From NCBI RefSeq assembly GCF_905475345.1, contig NW_026114518.1, forward strand, positions 558,001-622,000: DNA of 64,000 nt, in the 5' to 3' direction. Position 1 is the stretch's first letter, and each line of letters starts with the position of its first letter. A program made the translations under genes and the position numbers. Below, one piece after another: positions 35,294 to 48,833 of this stretch. The stretch comes from Vespula vulgaris (lineage: Eukaryota; Arthropoda; Insecta; Hymenoptera; Vespidae). A model generated the notes under the pieces. That model made no database searches and was not told the DNA's origin. It worked only from the letters and a program-made list of their open reading frames with translations.

Positions 35294-35671
35294 ACTGGAA
35301 CCGAGTTAGAACGGTTTAAATGGAACAAAGGAAAATAATCTTTCTTTAACAATTTTTGTCTCCAAAACTATAGCACCTAGAACAACCGGACAGGGGTCAT
35401 TGGAAGGCGCTCCTCGCGCCCTACACTGCCATATTTCTTTCATCCAGATCTGACCAATAGGAGCCGAGTTATAACGGTTTAAAGGGAACAAAGGAAAAAA
35501 AAATTTTCTTTAACAATTTTTCTCTCCGAAACTATAGCACCTAGATCAACCGGACAGGGGTCCTTGGAAGGCGCTCCTCGCGCCCTACACGGCCATATTT
35601 CTTTCATCCAGATCTGACCAACAGGAGCCGCGTTACAGCGGTTTAAATGGAACAAAGGAAAATAATCTTCT
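35294..35671. repeat. Two-monomer B/B junction before HOR-IV
   Basis: Starts with GTTAGAACGG and holds two subtype B monomers, the second with CCGCGTTACAGCGG. It matches the 27.3-27.6 kb and 34.5-34.8 kb pieces. I see no non-satellite sequence. Confidence 0.7.
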
Positions 35672-37642
35672 TTAACAATTTTTTTCTCCAAAACTGTAGC
35701 ACTTAGAACAACCAGACCGAGGTTGTTGGAAAGGGCCCGTCACGCCCTACAGGGGCATATATTTTTCATCCAGAGCTGACCAATAGGAGCCGAGTTATAA
35801 CGGTTTAAAGGGAACAAAGGAAAAAAAAATTTTTTTTAAACAATTTTTTCCTCCGAAACTGTAGCACCTAAAACAACCGGAGCGAGGGCATTGGAAAGTG
35901 CTCGTCGCGCCCTACGCGCCCATATTTTTTTCATCCATATCTGACCAATAGGAGCCGAGTTATAACGGTTTAAAGGGAACAAAGGAAAAAAAAATTTTTC
36001 TTTAACAATTTTTTTCTCCGAAATTGTGGCACCTAGAACAAACGGAGCGAGGGCATTGGAAAGGGCTCGTCGCCCCCTACACGGCCATATTTTGCTCATC
36101 CAGATCTGACCAATAGGAGCCGAGTTATAACGGTTTAAAGGGAACAAAGGAAAAAAAAATTTTTCTTTAACAATATTTTTCTCCGAAACTATAGCACCTA
36201 GAACAACCGGACAGGGGTCATTGGAAGGCGCTCCTCGCGCCCTACACTGCCATATTTCTCTCATCCAGATCTGACGAATAGGAGCCGAGTTATAACGGTT
36301 TAAAGGGAACAAAGGAAAAAAAAATTTTTTTTAACTATTTTTCTCTCCGAAACTATAGCACCTAGAACAACCGGAGCGAGGGCTTTGGAAAGGGCTCGTC
36401 GCGCCGTACACGCCTATATTTTTTTCATCCAGATCTGCCCAATATGAGCCGAGTTATAACGGATAAAGCGGAACATAGGAAAAAAAAATTTTTCTTTAAC
36501 AATTTTTATCTCCGAAACTGTGGCATCTAGAACAACTGGACCGAGGTCGTTGGAAAGGGCTCGTCGCGCCCTACGCGCCCATATTTTTTTCATCCAGATC
36601 TGACCAATAGGAGCCGAGTTACAACGGTATAAATGGAACAAAGGAAAATAATCTTTCTTTAACAATTTTTTTCTCCAAAACTGTAGCACCTAGAACAACC
36701 AGACCGAGGTTGTTGGAAAGGGCCCGTCACGCCCTACAGGGGCATATATTTTTCATCCAGATCTGACCAATAGGAGCAGAGTTATAACGGTTTAAAGGGA
36801 ACAAAGGAAAAAAAAATTTTTTTTAAACAATTTTTTCCTCCGAAACTGTAGCACCTAAAACAACCGGAGCGAGGGCATTGGAAAGTGCTCGTCGCGCCCT
36901 ACGCGCCCATATTTTTTTCATCCAGATCTGACCAATAGGAGCCGAGTTATAACGGTTTAAAGGGAACAAAGGAAAAAAAAATTTTTCTTTAACAATTTTT
37001 TTCTCCGAAATTGTGGCACCTAGAACAACCGGACAGGGGTCATTGGAAGGCGCTCCTCGCGCCCTACACTGCCATATTTCTCTCATCCAGATCTGACCAA
37101 CAGGAGCCGCGTTACTGCCGTTTAAATGGAACAAAGGAAAATAATCTTTTTTTAACAATTTTTCTCTCCGAAACTATAGCACCTAGAACAACCGGAGCGA
37201 GGGCTTTGGAAAGGGCTCGTCGCTCCGTACACGCCTATATTTTTTTCATCCAGATCTGCCCAATATGAGCCGAGTTATAACGGTTTAAAGGGAACAAAGG
37301 AAAAAAAAATTTTTTTTTAACAATTTTTTCCTCCGAAACTGTAGCACCTAAAACAACCAGAGCGACGGCATTGGAAAGTGCTCGTCGCGCCGTACACGCC
37401 CATATTTTTTTCATCCAGATCTGATCAATAGGAGCCGAGTTATAACGGTTTAAAGGGAACAAAGGAAAAAAAAATTTTTTCTAACAATTTTTCTCTCCGA
37501 AACTATAGCACCTAGATCAACCGGACAGGGGTCATTGGAAGGAGCTCCTCGCGCCCTACACTGCCATATTTCTTTCATCCAGATCTGACCAACAGGAGCC
37601 GCGTTACAGCGGTTTAAATGGAACAAAGGAAAATAATCTTTT
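35672..37642. repeat. HOR-IV copy a, 12 monomers (1,971 bp)
   Basis: Order D, A-like (CTACGCGCCC), F, B, G, C, D, A-like, B, G, A-like, B. The next copy runs from 37,643. At 37,010-37,025 this copy passes from AAATTGTGGCACCTAGAACA straight into a B monomer, where the next copy has a complete F monomer (165 bp) in between. The offset changes from 1,971 to 2,136 at that point. Confidence 0.86.
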
Positions 37643-39770
37643 TTAACAATTTTTTTCTCCAAAACTGTAGCACTTAGAACAACCAGACCGAGGTTGTTGG
37701 AAAGGGCCCGTCACGCCCTACAGGGGCATATATTTTTCATCCAGAGCTGACCAATAGGAGCCGAGTTATAACGGTTTAAAGGGAACAAAGGAAAAAAAAA
37801 TTTTTTTTAAACAATTTTTTCCTCCGAAACTGTAGCACCTAAAACAACCGGAGCGAGGGCATTGGAAAGTGCTCGTCGCGCCCTACGCGCCCATATTTTT
37901 TTCATCCATATCTGACCAATAGGAGCCGAGTTTTAACGGTTTAAAGGGAACAAAGGAAAAAAAAATTTTTCTTTAACAATTTTTTTCTCCGAAATTGTGG
38001 CACCTAGAACAAACGGAGCGAGGGCATTGGAAAGGGCTCGTCGCCCCCTACACGGCCATATTTTGCTCATCCAGATCTGACCAATAGGAGCCGAGTTATA
38101 ACGGTTTAAAGGGAACAAAGGAAAAAAAAATTTTTCTTTAACAATATTTTTCTCCGAAACTATAGCACCTAGAACAACCGGACAGGGGTCATTGGAAGGC
38201 GCTCCTCGCGCCCTACACTGCCATATTTCTCTCATCCAGATCTGACGAATAGGAGCCGAGTTATAACGGTTTAAAGGGAACAAAGGAAAAAAAAATTTTT
38301 TTTAACTATTTTTCTCTCCGAAACTATAGCACCTAGAACAACCGGAGCGAGGGCTTTGGAAAGGGCTCGTCGCGCCGTACACGCCTATATTTTTTTCATC
38401 CAGATCTGCCCAATATGAGCCGAGTTATAACGGATAAAGCGGAACATAGGAAAAAAAAATTTTTCTTTAACAATTTTTATCTCCGAAACTGTGGCATCTA
38501 GAACAACTGGACCGAGGTCGTTGGAAAGGGCTCGTCGCGCCCTACGCGCCCATATTTTTTTCATCCAGATCTGACCAATAGGAGCCGAGTTACAACGGTA
38601 TAAATGGAACAAAGGAAAATAATCTTTCTTTAACAATTTTTTTCTCCAAAACTGTAGCACCTAGAACAACCAGACCGAGGTTGTTGGAAAGGGCCCGTCA
38701 CGCCCTACAGGGGCATATATTTTTCATCCAGATCTGACCAATAGGAGCCGAGTTATAACGGTTTAAAGGGAACAAAGGAAAAAAAAATTTTTTTTAAACA
38801 ATTTTTTCCTCCGAAACTGTAGCACCTAAAACAACCGGAGCGAGGGCATTGGAAAGTGCTCGTCGCGCCCTACGCGCCCATATTTTTTTCATCCAGATCT
38901 GACCAATAGGAGCCGAGTTATAACGGTTTAAAGGGAACAAAGGAAAAAAAAATTTTTCTTTAACAATTTTTTTCTCCGAAATTGTGGCACCTAGAACAAA
39001 CGGAGCAAGGGCATTGGAAAGGGCTCGTCGCCCCCTACACGGCCATATTTTGCTCATCCAGATCTGACAAATAGGAGACGAGTTATAACGGTTTAAAGGG
39101 AACAAAGGAAAAAAAAATTTTTCTTTAACAATATTTTTCTCCGAAACTATAGCACCTAGAACAACCGGACAGGGGTCATTGGAAGGCGCTCCTCGCGCCC
39201 TACACTGCCATATTTCTCTCATCCAGATCTGACCAACAGGAGCCGCGTTACTGCCGTTTAAATGGAACAAAGGAAAATAATCTTTTTTTAACAATTTTTC
39301 TCTCCGAAACTATAGCACCTAGAACAACCGGAGCGAGGGCTTTGGAAAGGGCTCGTCGCTCCGTACACGCCTATATTTTTTTCATCCAGATCTGCCCAAT
39401 ATGAGCCGAGTTATAACGGTTTAAAGGGAACAAAGGAAAAAAAAATTTTTTTTTAACAATTTTTTCCTCCGAAACTGTAGCACCTAAAACAACCAGAGCG
39501 ACGGCATTGGAAAGTGCTCGTCGCGCCGTACACGCCCATATTTTTTTCATCCAGATCTGATCAATAGGAGCCGAGTTATAACGGTTTAAAGGGAACAAAG
39601 GAAAAAAAAATTTTTTCTAACAATTTTTCTCTCCGAAACTATAGCACCTAGATCAACCGGACAGGGGTCATTGGAAGGAGCTCCTCGCGCCCTACACTGC
39701 CATATTTCTTTCATCCAGATCTGACCAACAGGAGCCGCGTTACAGCGGTTTAAATGGAACAAAGGAAAAT
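37643..39770. repeat. HOR-IV copy b, 13 monomers (~2,136 bp)
   Basis: Same order as copy a plus one F monomer near 39,005-39,169. A private change at 37,933 reads GAGTTTTAACGG for GAGTTATAACGG. Its right half (from about 38,604) is also the start of HOR-V copy a, so two layers of duplication overlap here. Confidence 0.86.
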
Positions 39771-40901
39771 AATCTTTCTTTAACAATTTTTTTCTCCAAA
39801 ACTGTAGCACTTAGAACAACCGGACAGGGGTCATTGGTAGGCGCTCCTCGCGCCCTACACGGCCATATTTTGTTCATCCAGATCTGACCAATAGGAGCTG
39901 AGTTATATCGGTTTAAAGGGAACAAAGGAAAAAAAAATTTTTTTTTAACAATTTTTTTCTCCGAAACTATAGCACCTAGAACAACCGGAGCGAGGGCATT
40001 GGAAAGGACTCGTCCCGCCTTACACGCCCATATTTTTTTCATCCAGATCTGACCAACTGGAGCCGAGTTATAACGGTTTAAAGGGAACAAAGGAAAAAAA
40101 AATTTTTTTTAACAATTTTTCTCTCCGAAACTATAGCACCTAGAACAACCGGAGCGAGGGCTTTGTAAAGGGCTCGTCGCGCCGTACACGCCTATATTTT
40201 TTCATCCAGATCTGACCAATAGGAGCCGAGTTATAAAGGATAAAACGGAACAAAGGAAAAAAAAATTTTTTTTTAACAATTTTTGTCTCCAAAACAATAG
40301 CACCTAGAACAACCGGACAGGGGTCATTGGAAAGCGCTCCTCGCGCCCTACACTGCCATATTTCTTTCATCCAGATCTGACCAACGGGAGCCGCGTTACA
40401 GCGGTTTAAATGGAACAAAGGAAAATAATCTTTCTTTAACAATTTTTTTCTCCAAAACTGTAGCACTTAGAACAACCGGACAGGGGTTATTGGAAGGCGC
40501 TCCTCGCGCCCTACACGGCCATATTTTGTTCATCCAGATCTGACCAATAGGAGCTGAGTTATATCGGTTTAAAGGGAACAAAGGAAAAAAAAATTTTTCT
40601 TTAACAATTTTTTTCTCCTAAACTATAGCACCTAGAACAACCGGAGTGAAGGCATTGGAAAAGGCTCGTCGCCTCCTACACGACCATATTTTTTTCATCC
40701 AGATCTGACCAACTGGAGCCGAGTTATAACGGTTTAAAGGGAACAAAGGAAAAAAAATTTTTTTTTAACAATTTTTCTCTCCAAAACTATAGCACCTAGA
40801 ACAACCGGAGCGAGGGCATTGGAAAGGGCTCGTCGCGCCCTACGCGCCCATATTTTTTTCATCCAGATCTGACCAATAGGAGCCCAGTTACAACGGTTTA
40901 A
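38604..40901. repeat. HOR-V copy a, 14 monomers (2,298 bp)
   Basis: First of two tandem copies of a 14-monomer unit. All landmarks I checked from about 38,64x on repeat at exactly +2,298. It includes the GGTAGG B monomer at 39,827 (as at 6,719 and 26,057), a monomer with six rather than seven T (GCCTATATTTTTTCATCC, about 40,192) and GTGAAGGCATTGG at about 40,645. The exact left breakpoint is ambiguous within about 40 bp. Confidence 0.9.
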
Positions 40902-43239
40902 ATGGAACAAAGGAAAATAATCTTTCTTTAACAATTTTTTTCTCCAAAACTGTAGCACCTAGAACAACCAGACCGAGGTTGTTGGAAAGGGCCCGTCACG
41001 CCCTACAGGGGCATATATTTTTCATCCAGATCTGACCAATAGGAGCCGAGTTATAACGGTTTAAAGGGAACAAAGGAAAAAAAAATTTTTTTTAAACAAT
41101 TTTTTCCTCCGAAACTGTAGCACCTAAAACAACCGGAGCGAGGGCATTGGAAAGTGCTCGTCGCGCCCTACGCGCCCATATTTTTTTCATCCAGATCTGA
41201 CCAATAGGAGCCGAGTTATAACGGTTTAAAGGGAACAAAGGAAAAAAAAATTTTTCTTTAACAATTTTTTTCTCCGAAATTGTGGCACCTAGAACAAACG
41301 GAGCAAGGGCATTGGAAAGGGCTCGTCGCCCCCTACACGGCCATATTTTGCTCATCCAGATCTGACAAATAGGAGACGAGTTATAACGGTTTAAAGGGAA
41401 CAAAGGAAAAAAAAATTTTTCTTTAACAATATTTTTCTCCGAAACTATAGCACCTAGAACAACCGGACAGGGGTCATTGGAAGGCGCTCCTCTCGCCCTA
41501 CACTGCCATATTTCTCTCATCCAGATCTGACCAACAGGAGCCGCGTTACTGCCGTTTAAATGGAACAAAGGAAAATAATCTTTTTTTAACAATTTTTCTC
41601 TCCGAAACTATAGCACCTAGAACAACCGGAGCGAGGGCTTTGGAAAGGGCTCGTCGCTCCGTACACGCCTATATTTTTTTCATCCAGATCTGCCCAATAT
41701 GAGCCGAGTTATAACGGTTTAAAGGGAACAAAGGAAAAAAAAATTTTTTTTTAACAATTTTTTCCTCCGAAACTGTAGCACCTAAAACAACCAGAGCGAC
41801 GGCATTGGAAAGTGCTCGTCGCGCCGTACACGCCCATATTTTTTTCATCCAGATCTGATCAATAGGAGCCGAGTTATAACGGTTTAAAGGGAACAAAGGA
41901 AAAAAAAATTTTTTCTAACAATTTTTCTCTCCGAAACTATAGCACCTAGATCAACCGGACAGGGGTCATTGGAAGGAGCTCCTCGCGCCCTACACTGCCA
42001 TATTTCTTTCATCCAGATCTGACCAACAGGAGCCGCGTTACAGCGGTTTAAATGGAACAAAGGAAAATAATCTTTCTTTAACAATTTTTTTCTCCAAAAC
42101 TGTAGCACTTAGAACAACCGGACAGGGGTCATTGGTAGGCGCTCCTCGCGCCCTACACGGCCATATTTTGTTCATCCAGATCTGACCAATAGGAGCTGAG
42201 TTATATCGGTTTAAAGGGAACAAAGGAAAAAAAAATTTTTTTTTAACAATTTTTTTCTCCGAAACTATAGCACCTAGAACAACCGGAGCGAGGGCATTGG
42301 AAAGGACTCGTCCCGCCTTACACGCCCATATTTTTTTCATCCAGATCTGACCAACTGGAGCCGAGTTATAACGGTTTAAAGGGAACAAAGGAAAAAAAAA
42401 TTTTTTTTAACAATTTTTCTCTCCGAAACTATAGCACCTAGAACAACCGGAGCGAGGGCTTTGTAAAGGGCTCGTCGCGCCGTACACGCCTATATTTTTT
42501 CATCCAGATCTGACCAATAGGAGCCGAGTTATAAAGGATAAAACGGAACAAAGGAAAAAAAAATTTTTTTTTAACAATTTTTGTCTCCAAAACAATAGCA
42601 CCTAGAACAACCGGACAGGGGTCATTGGAAAGCGCTCCTCGCGCCCTACACTGCCATATTTCTTTCATCCAGATCTGACCAACGGGAGCCGCGTTACAGC
42701 GGTTTAAATGGAACAAAGGAAAATAATCTTTCTTTAACAATTTTTTTCTCCAAAACTGTAGCACTTAGAACAACCGGACAGGGGTTATTGGAAGGCGCTC
42801 CTCGCGCCCTACACGGCCATATTTTGTTCATCCAGATCTGACCAATAGGAGCTGAGTTATATCGGTTTAAAGGGAACAAAGGAAAAAAAAATTTTTCTTT
42901 AACAATTTTTTTCTCCTAAACTATAGCACCTAGAACAACCGGAGTGAAGGCATTGGAAAAGGCTCGTCGCCTCCTACACGACCATATTTTTTTCATCCAG
43001 ATCTGACCAACTGGAGCCGAGTTATAACGGTTTAAAGGGAACAAAGGAAAAAAAATTTTTTTTTAACAATTTTTCTCTCCAAAACTATAGCACCTAGAAC
43101 AACCGGAGCGAGGGCATTGGAAAGGGCTCGTCGCGCCCTACGCGCCCATATTTTTTTCATCCAGATCTGACCAATAGGAGCCCAGTTACAACGGTTTAAA
43201 TGGAACAAAGGAAAATAATCTTTCTTTAACAATTTTTTT
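40902..43239. repeat. HOR-V copy b, 14 monomers
   Basis: Second tandem copy at +2,298 bp. The change I noticed is G at 39,195 to T at 41,493, which spoils the GCGCC arm of the B-monomer inverted repeat in this copy only. The copy stops at about 43,240, where eight T followed by AAAAACTATAG replaces seven T followed by CTCCAAAACTGTAG. Confidence 0.9.
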
Positions 43240-43914
43240 TAAAAACTATAGCACCTAGAACAACCGGACAGGGGTCATTGGAAGGCGCTCCTCGCGCCCT
43301 ACACGGCCATATTTCTTTCATCCAGATCTGACCAATAGGAGCCGAGTTATAACGGTTTAAAGGGAACAAAGGAAAAAAAAATTTTTCTTTAACAATTTCT
43401 TTTTCCGTAACAATAGCACCTAGAACAACCGGAGCGAGGGCATTGGAAAGGGCTCGTCGCCTCCTACACGACCATATTTTTTTCATCCAGATCTGACTAA
43501 TAGGAGCCGAGTTATAACGGTTTAAAGGGAACAAAGGAAAAAAAAATTTTTTTTTAACAATTTTTTCCTCCGAAACTGTAGCACCTAGAACAACCGGAGC
43601 GAGGGCGTTGGAAAGGACTCGTCGCGCCGTACACGCCCATATTTTTTTCATCCAGATCTGACCAACTGGAGCCGAGTTATAACGGATAAAACGGAACAAA
43701 GGAAAAAAAAATTTTTCTTTAACAATTTCTTTTTCCGTAACAATAGCACCTAGAACAACCGGACAGGGGTTATTGGAAAGCGCTCCTCGCGCCCTACACG
43801 GTCATATTTCTTTCATCCAGATCTGACCAATAGGAGCCGAGTTATAACGGTTTAAAGGGAACAAAGGAAAAAAAAAATTTTCTTTAACAATTTTTATCTC
43901 CGAAACTGTGGCAT
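43240..43914. repeat. Left flank of HOR-VI, 4 monomers
   Basis: B, E and A monomers followed by a B monomer with GGGGTTATTGGAAAGCGC. About 43,255-43,755 recurs at 54,734-55,234 (offset 11,479, 70 monomers), just left of HOR-VI copy 3. The flank therefore probably belongs to the HOR-VI unit, and the last B monomer is an insertion in copy 1 or a loss in copy 3. AATTTCTTTTTCCGTAAC is a private marker of this region. Confidence 0.8.
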
Positions 43915-46900
43915 CTAGAACAACTGGACCGAGGTCGTTGGAAAGGGCTCGTCGAGCCCTACGCGCCCATATTTTTTTCATCCAGATCTGACCAATAGGA
44001 GCCGAGTTACAACGGTTTAAATGGAATAAAGAAAATAATCTTTCTTTAACAATTTTTTTCTCCAAAACTATAGCACCTAGAACAACCGGACCGAGGTTGT
44101 TGGAAAGGGCCCGTCGAGCCCTACAGGGGCATATATTTTTCATCCTGATCTGACCAATAGGAGCCGAGTTATAACGGTTTAAATGGAACAAAGGAAAAAA
44201 AAATTTTTCTTTAACAGTTTTTATCTCCGAAACTGTGGCATCTAGGACAACTGGACCGAGGTCGTTGGAAAGGGCTCCTCGCGCCCTACGCGCCCATATT
44301 TTTTTCATCCAGATCTGACAAATAGGAGCCGAGTTATAACGGTTTAAAGGGAACAAAGGAAAAAAAAATTTTTCTTTAACAATTTTTTTCTCCGAAATTG
44401 TGGCACCTAGAACAAACGGAGCAAGGGCACTGGAAAGGGCTCGTCGCCCCCTACACGGCCATATTTTGTTCATCCAGATCTGACCAATAGGAGCCGAGTT
44501 ATAACGGATTAAAGGGAACAAAGGAAAAAAAAATTTTTTTTAACAATATTTTTCTCCGAAACTATAGCACCTAGAACAACCGGAGCGAGGGCATTGGAAA
44601 GTGCTCGTCGCGCCGTACACGCCCATATTTTTTTCATCCAGATCTGGCCAATAGGAGCCGAGTTAGAACGGTTTAAATGGAACAAAGGAAAATAATCTTT
44701 CTTTAACAATTTTTGTCTCCAAAACTATAGCACCTAGAACAACCGGACAGGGGTCATTGGCAGGCGCTCCTCGCGCCCTACACTGCCATATTTCCTTCAT
44801 CCAGATCTGACCAACAGGAGCCGAGTTATAACGGTTTAAAGGGAACAAAGGAAAAAAAAATTTTCTTTAACAATTTTTCTCTCCGAAACTATAGCACCTA
44901 GATCAACCGGACAGGGGTCATTGGAAGGCGCTCCTCGCGCCCTACACGGCCATATTTCTTTCATCCAGATCTGACCAACAGGAGCCGCGTTACAGCGGTT
45001 TAAATGGAACAAAGGAAAATAATCTTTCTTTAACAATTTTTTTCTCCAAAACTGTAGCACTTAGAACAACCGGACAGGGGTCATTGGAAGGCGCTCCTCG
45101 CGCCCTACACGGCCATATTTTGTTCATCCAGATCTGACCAATAGGAGCTGAGTTATATCGGTTTTTAGGGAACAAAGGAAAAAAAAATTTTTCTTTAACA
45201 ATTTTTTTCTCCTAAACTATAGCACCTAGAACAACCGGAGCGAGGGCATTGGAAAGGGCTCGTCGCCTCCTACACGACCATATTTTTTTCATCCAGATCT
45301 GACCAACTGGAGCCGAGTTATAACGGTTTACAGGGAACAAAGGAAAAAAAATTTTTTTTTAACAATTTTTCTCTCCAAAACTATAGCACCTAGAACAACC
45401 GGAGCGAGGGCATTGGAAAGGGCTCGTCGCGCCCTACGCGCCCATATTTTTTTCATCCAGATCGGACCAATAGGAGCCGAGTTACAACGGTTTAAACGGA
45501 ACAAAGGAAAATAATCTTTCTTTAACAATTTTTGTCTCCAAAACTATAGCACCTAGAACAACCGGACAGGGGTCATTGGAAGGCGCTCCTCGCGCCCTAC
45601 ACGGCCATATTTCTTTCATCCAGATCTGACCAATAGTAGCCGAGTTATAACGGCTTAAAGGGAACAAAGGAAAAAAAAATTTTTTCTTAACAATTTCTTT
45701 TTCCGTCACAATAGCACCTAGAACAACCGGAGCGAGGGCATTGGAAAGGGCTCGTCGCCTCCTACACGACCATATTTTTTTCATCCAGATCTGACTAATA
45801 GGAGCCGAGTTATAACGGTTTAAAGGGAACAAAGGAAAAAAAAATTTTTTTTTAACAATTTTTCTCTCCAAAACTATAGCACCTAGAACAACCGGAGCGA
45901 GGGCATTGGAAAGAGCTCGTCGCCTCCTACACGACCATATTTTTTTCATCCAGATCTGACTAATAGGAGCCGAGTTATAACGGTTTAAAGGGAACAAAGG
46001 AAAAAAAAATTTTTCTTTAACAATTTTTTTCTCCTAAACTATAGCACCTAGAACAACCGGAGCGAGGGCATTGGAAAGGGCTCGTCGCGCAGTACGCGCC
46101 TATATTTTTTCATCCAGATCTGAAATATAGGAGCCGAGTTATAACGGATAAAACGGAACAAAGGAAAAAAAAATTTTTTTTTAACAATTTTTTTCTCCGA
46201 AACTGTGGCACCTAGAACAACCGGACCGAGGTCCTTGGAAATGGCTCGTCGCGCCCTACAGGGGCATATACTTTTCATCCAGATCTGACCAATAGGATCC
46301 GAGTTATAACGGTTTAAAGGGAACAAAGGAACAAAAAATTTTTCTTTAACAATTTTTTCTTCCGAAACTGTAGCAACTAGAACAACCGGAGCGAGGGCAT
46401 TGGAAAGGACTCGTCGCGCCGTACACGCCCATATTTTTTTCATCCAGATCTGACCAACCGGAGCAGAGTTACAACGGATTAAATGGAACAAAGGAAAATA
46501 ATCTTTCTTTAACAATTTTTTTCTCCAAAACTATAGCACCTAGAACAACCGGAGCGAGGGCATTGGAAAGGGCTCGTCGCGCCGTACACGCCCATATTTT
46601 TTTCATCCAGATCTGACCAATATGAGCCGAGTTATAACGGATAAAGCGGAACATAGGAAAAAAAAATTTTTCTGTAACAATTTTTATCTCCGAAACTGTG
46701 GCATCTAGAACAACCGTAGCGAGGACATTGGAAAGTGCTCGTCGCGCCGTACACGCCCATATTTTTTTCATCCAGATCTGACCAATAGGAGCCGAGTTAG
46801 AACGGTTTAAATGGAACAAAGGAAAATAATCTTTCTTTAACAATTTTTGTCTCCAAAACTATAGCACCTAGAACAACCGGACAGGGGTCATTGGAAGGCG

Positions 46901-48833
46901 CTCCTCGCGCCCTACACTGCCATATTTCTTTCATCCAGATCTGACCAATAGGAGCCGAGTTATAACGGTTTAAAGGGAACAAAGGAAAAAAAAGTTTTTT
47001 TTAACAATTTTTCTCTCCGAAACTATAGCACCTAGAACAACCTGACAGGGGTCATTGGAAGGCGATCCTCGCGCCCTACACGGCCATATTTCTTTCATCC
47101 AGATCTGACCAATATGAGCTGAGTTATATCGGTTTAAAGGGAACAAAGGAAAAAAAAATTTTTTTTTAACAATTTTTTTCTCCGAAACTATAGCACCTAG
47201 AACAACCGGAGCGAGGGCATTGGAAAGGACTCCTCGCGCCTTACACGCCCATATTTTTTTCATCCAGATTTGACCAACTGGAGCCGAGTTATAACGGTTT
47301 AAAGGGAACAAAGGAAAACAAAATTTTTTTTAACAATTTTTCTCTCCGAAACTATACCACCTAGAACAACCGGAGCGAGGGCATTGGAAAGTGCTCGTCG
47401 CGCCGTACACGCCTATATATTTTCATCCAGATCTGACCAATAGGAGCCGAGTTATAACGGATAAAACGGAACAAAGGAAAAAAAAATTTCTTTTTAACAA
47501 TTTTTTCCTCCGAAACTGTAGCACCTAGAACAACCGGAGCGAGGGCATTGGAAAGGGCTCGTCGCGCCGTACACGCCCATATTTTTTTCATCCAGATCTG
47601 ACCAATATGAGCCGAGTTATAACGGATAAAGCGGAACATAGGAAAAAAAAATTTTTCTTTAACAATTTTTATCTCCGAAACTGTGGCATCTAGAACAACC
47701 GGCGCGAGGGCATTGGAAAGTGCTCGTCGCGCCGTACACGCCCATATTTTTTTCATCCAGATCTGCCCAATAGGAGCCGAGTTAGAACGGTTTAAATGGA
47801 ACAAAGGAAAATAATCTTTCTTTAACAATTTTGGTCTCCAAAACTATAGCACCTAGAACAACCAGACAGGGGTCATTGGAAGGCGCTCCTCGCGCCCTAC
47901 ACGGCCATATTTCTTTCATCCCGATCTGACCAATAGGAGCCGAGTTATAACGGTTTAAAGGGAACAAAGGAAAAAAAAATTTTTTTTAACAATTTTTCTC
48001 TCCGAAACTATAGCATCTAGGACAACCGGAGCGAGGGCATTGGAAAGTGCTCGTCGCGCCGTACACGCCCATATTTTTTTCATCCAGATCTGCCCAATAG
48101 GAGCCGAGTTAGAACGGTTTAAATGGAACAAAGGAAAATAATCTTTCTTTAACAATTTTTGTCTCCAAAACTATAGCACCTAGAACAACCAGACAGGGGT
48201 CATTGGAAGGCGCTCCTCGCGCCCTACAGGGCCATATTTCTTTCATCCAGATCTGACCAATAGGAGCCGAGTTATAACGGTTTAAAGGGAACAAAGGGAA
48301 AAAAAATTTTTTTTAACAATTTTTCTCTCCGAAACTATAGCATCTAGAACAACCGGAGCGAGGGCATTGGAAAGTGCTCGTCGCGCCGTACACGCCCATA
48401 TTTTTTTCATCCAGATCTGCGAAATAGGAGCCGAGTTAGAACGGTTTAAATGGAACAAAGGAAAATAATCTTTCTTTAACAATTTTTGTCTCCAAAACTA
48501 TAGAACCTAGAACAACCAGACAGGGGTCATGGGAAGGCGCTCCTCGCGCCCTACACGGCCATATTTCTTTCATCCAGATCTGACCAATAGGAGCCGAGTT
48601 ATAACGGTTTAAAGGGAACAAAGGAAAAAAAAATTTTTTTTAACAATTTTTCTCTCCGAAACTATAGCATCTAGAACAATCGGAGCGAGGGCATTGGAAA
48701 GTGCTCGTCGCGCCGTACACGCCCATATTTTTTTCATCCAGATCTGCCCAATAGGAGCCGAGTTAGAACGGTTTAAATGGAACAAAGGAAAATAAACTTT
48801 CTTTAACAATTTTTGTCTCCAAAACTATAGCAC
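43915..48833. repeat. HOR-VI copy 1, 30 monomers (4,919 bp)
   Basis: It begins at ACAACTGGACCGAGGTCG (C monomer with GTCGAGCCC). The same start occurs at 48,834 and 55,226. The order is C, D, C, F, A-like, B, B, B and so on, ending in the alternating dimers of 47,702-48,845. Against copy 2 it has one more E-type monomer near 45,84x, lacks four monomers of 50.8-51.4 kb, and keeps two pairs of monomers (near 46.4-46.7 and 47.4-47.7 kb) that copy 2 lacks. Confidence 0.88.

Noticed and set aside
40192..40209. Truncated monomer (GCCTATATTTTTTCATCC, one T short)
   Set aside because: Only a one-base change in a T run. The monomer is otherwise complete; the same form recurs at 26,42x, 33,29x, 42,49x, 46,10x and 51,51x.
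43802..44521. 239-codon minus-strand frame; also 48,763-49,440 (225) and 3,724-4,389 with 10,442-11,107 (221)
   Set aside because: Same cause. Each translates monomers in series, and the repeat at the next HOR copy breaks or extends the frame at random.
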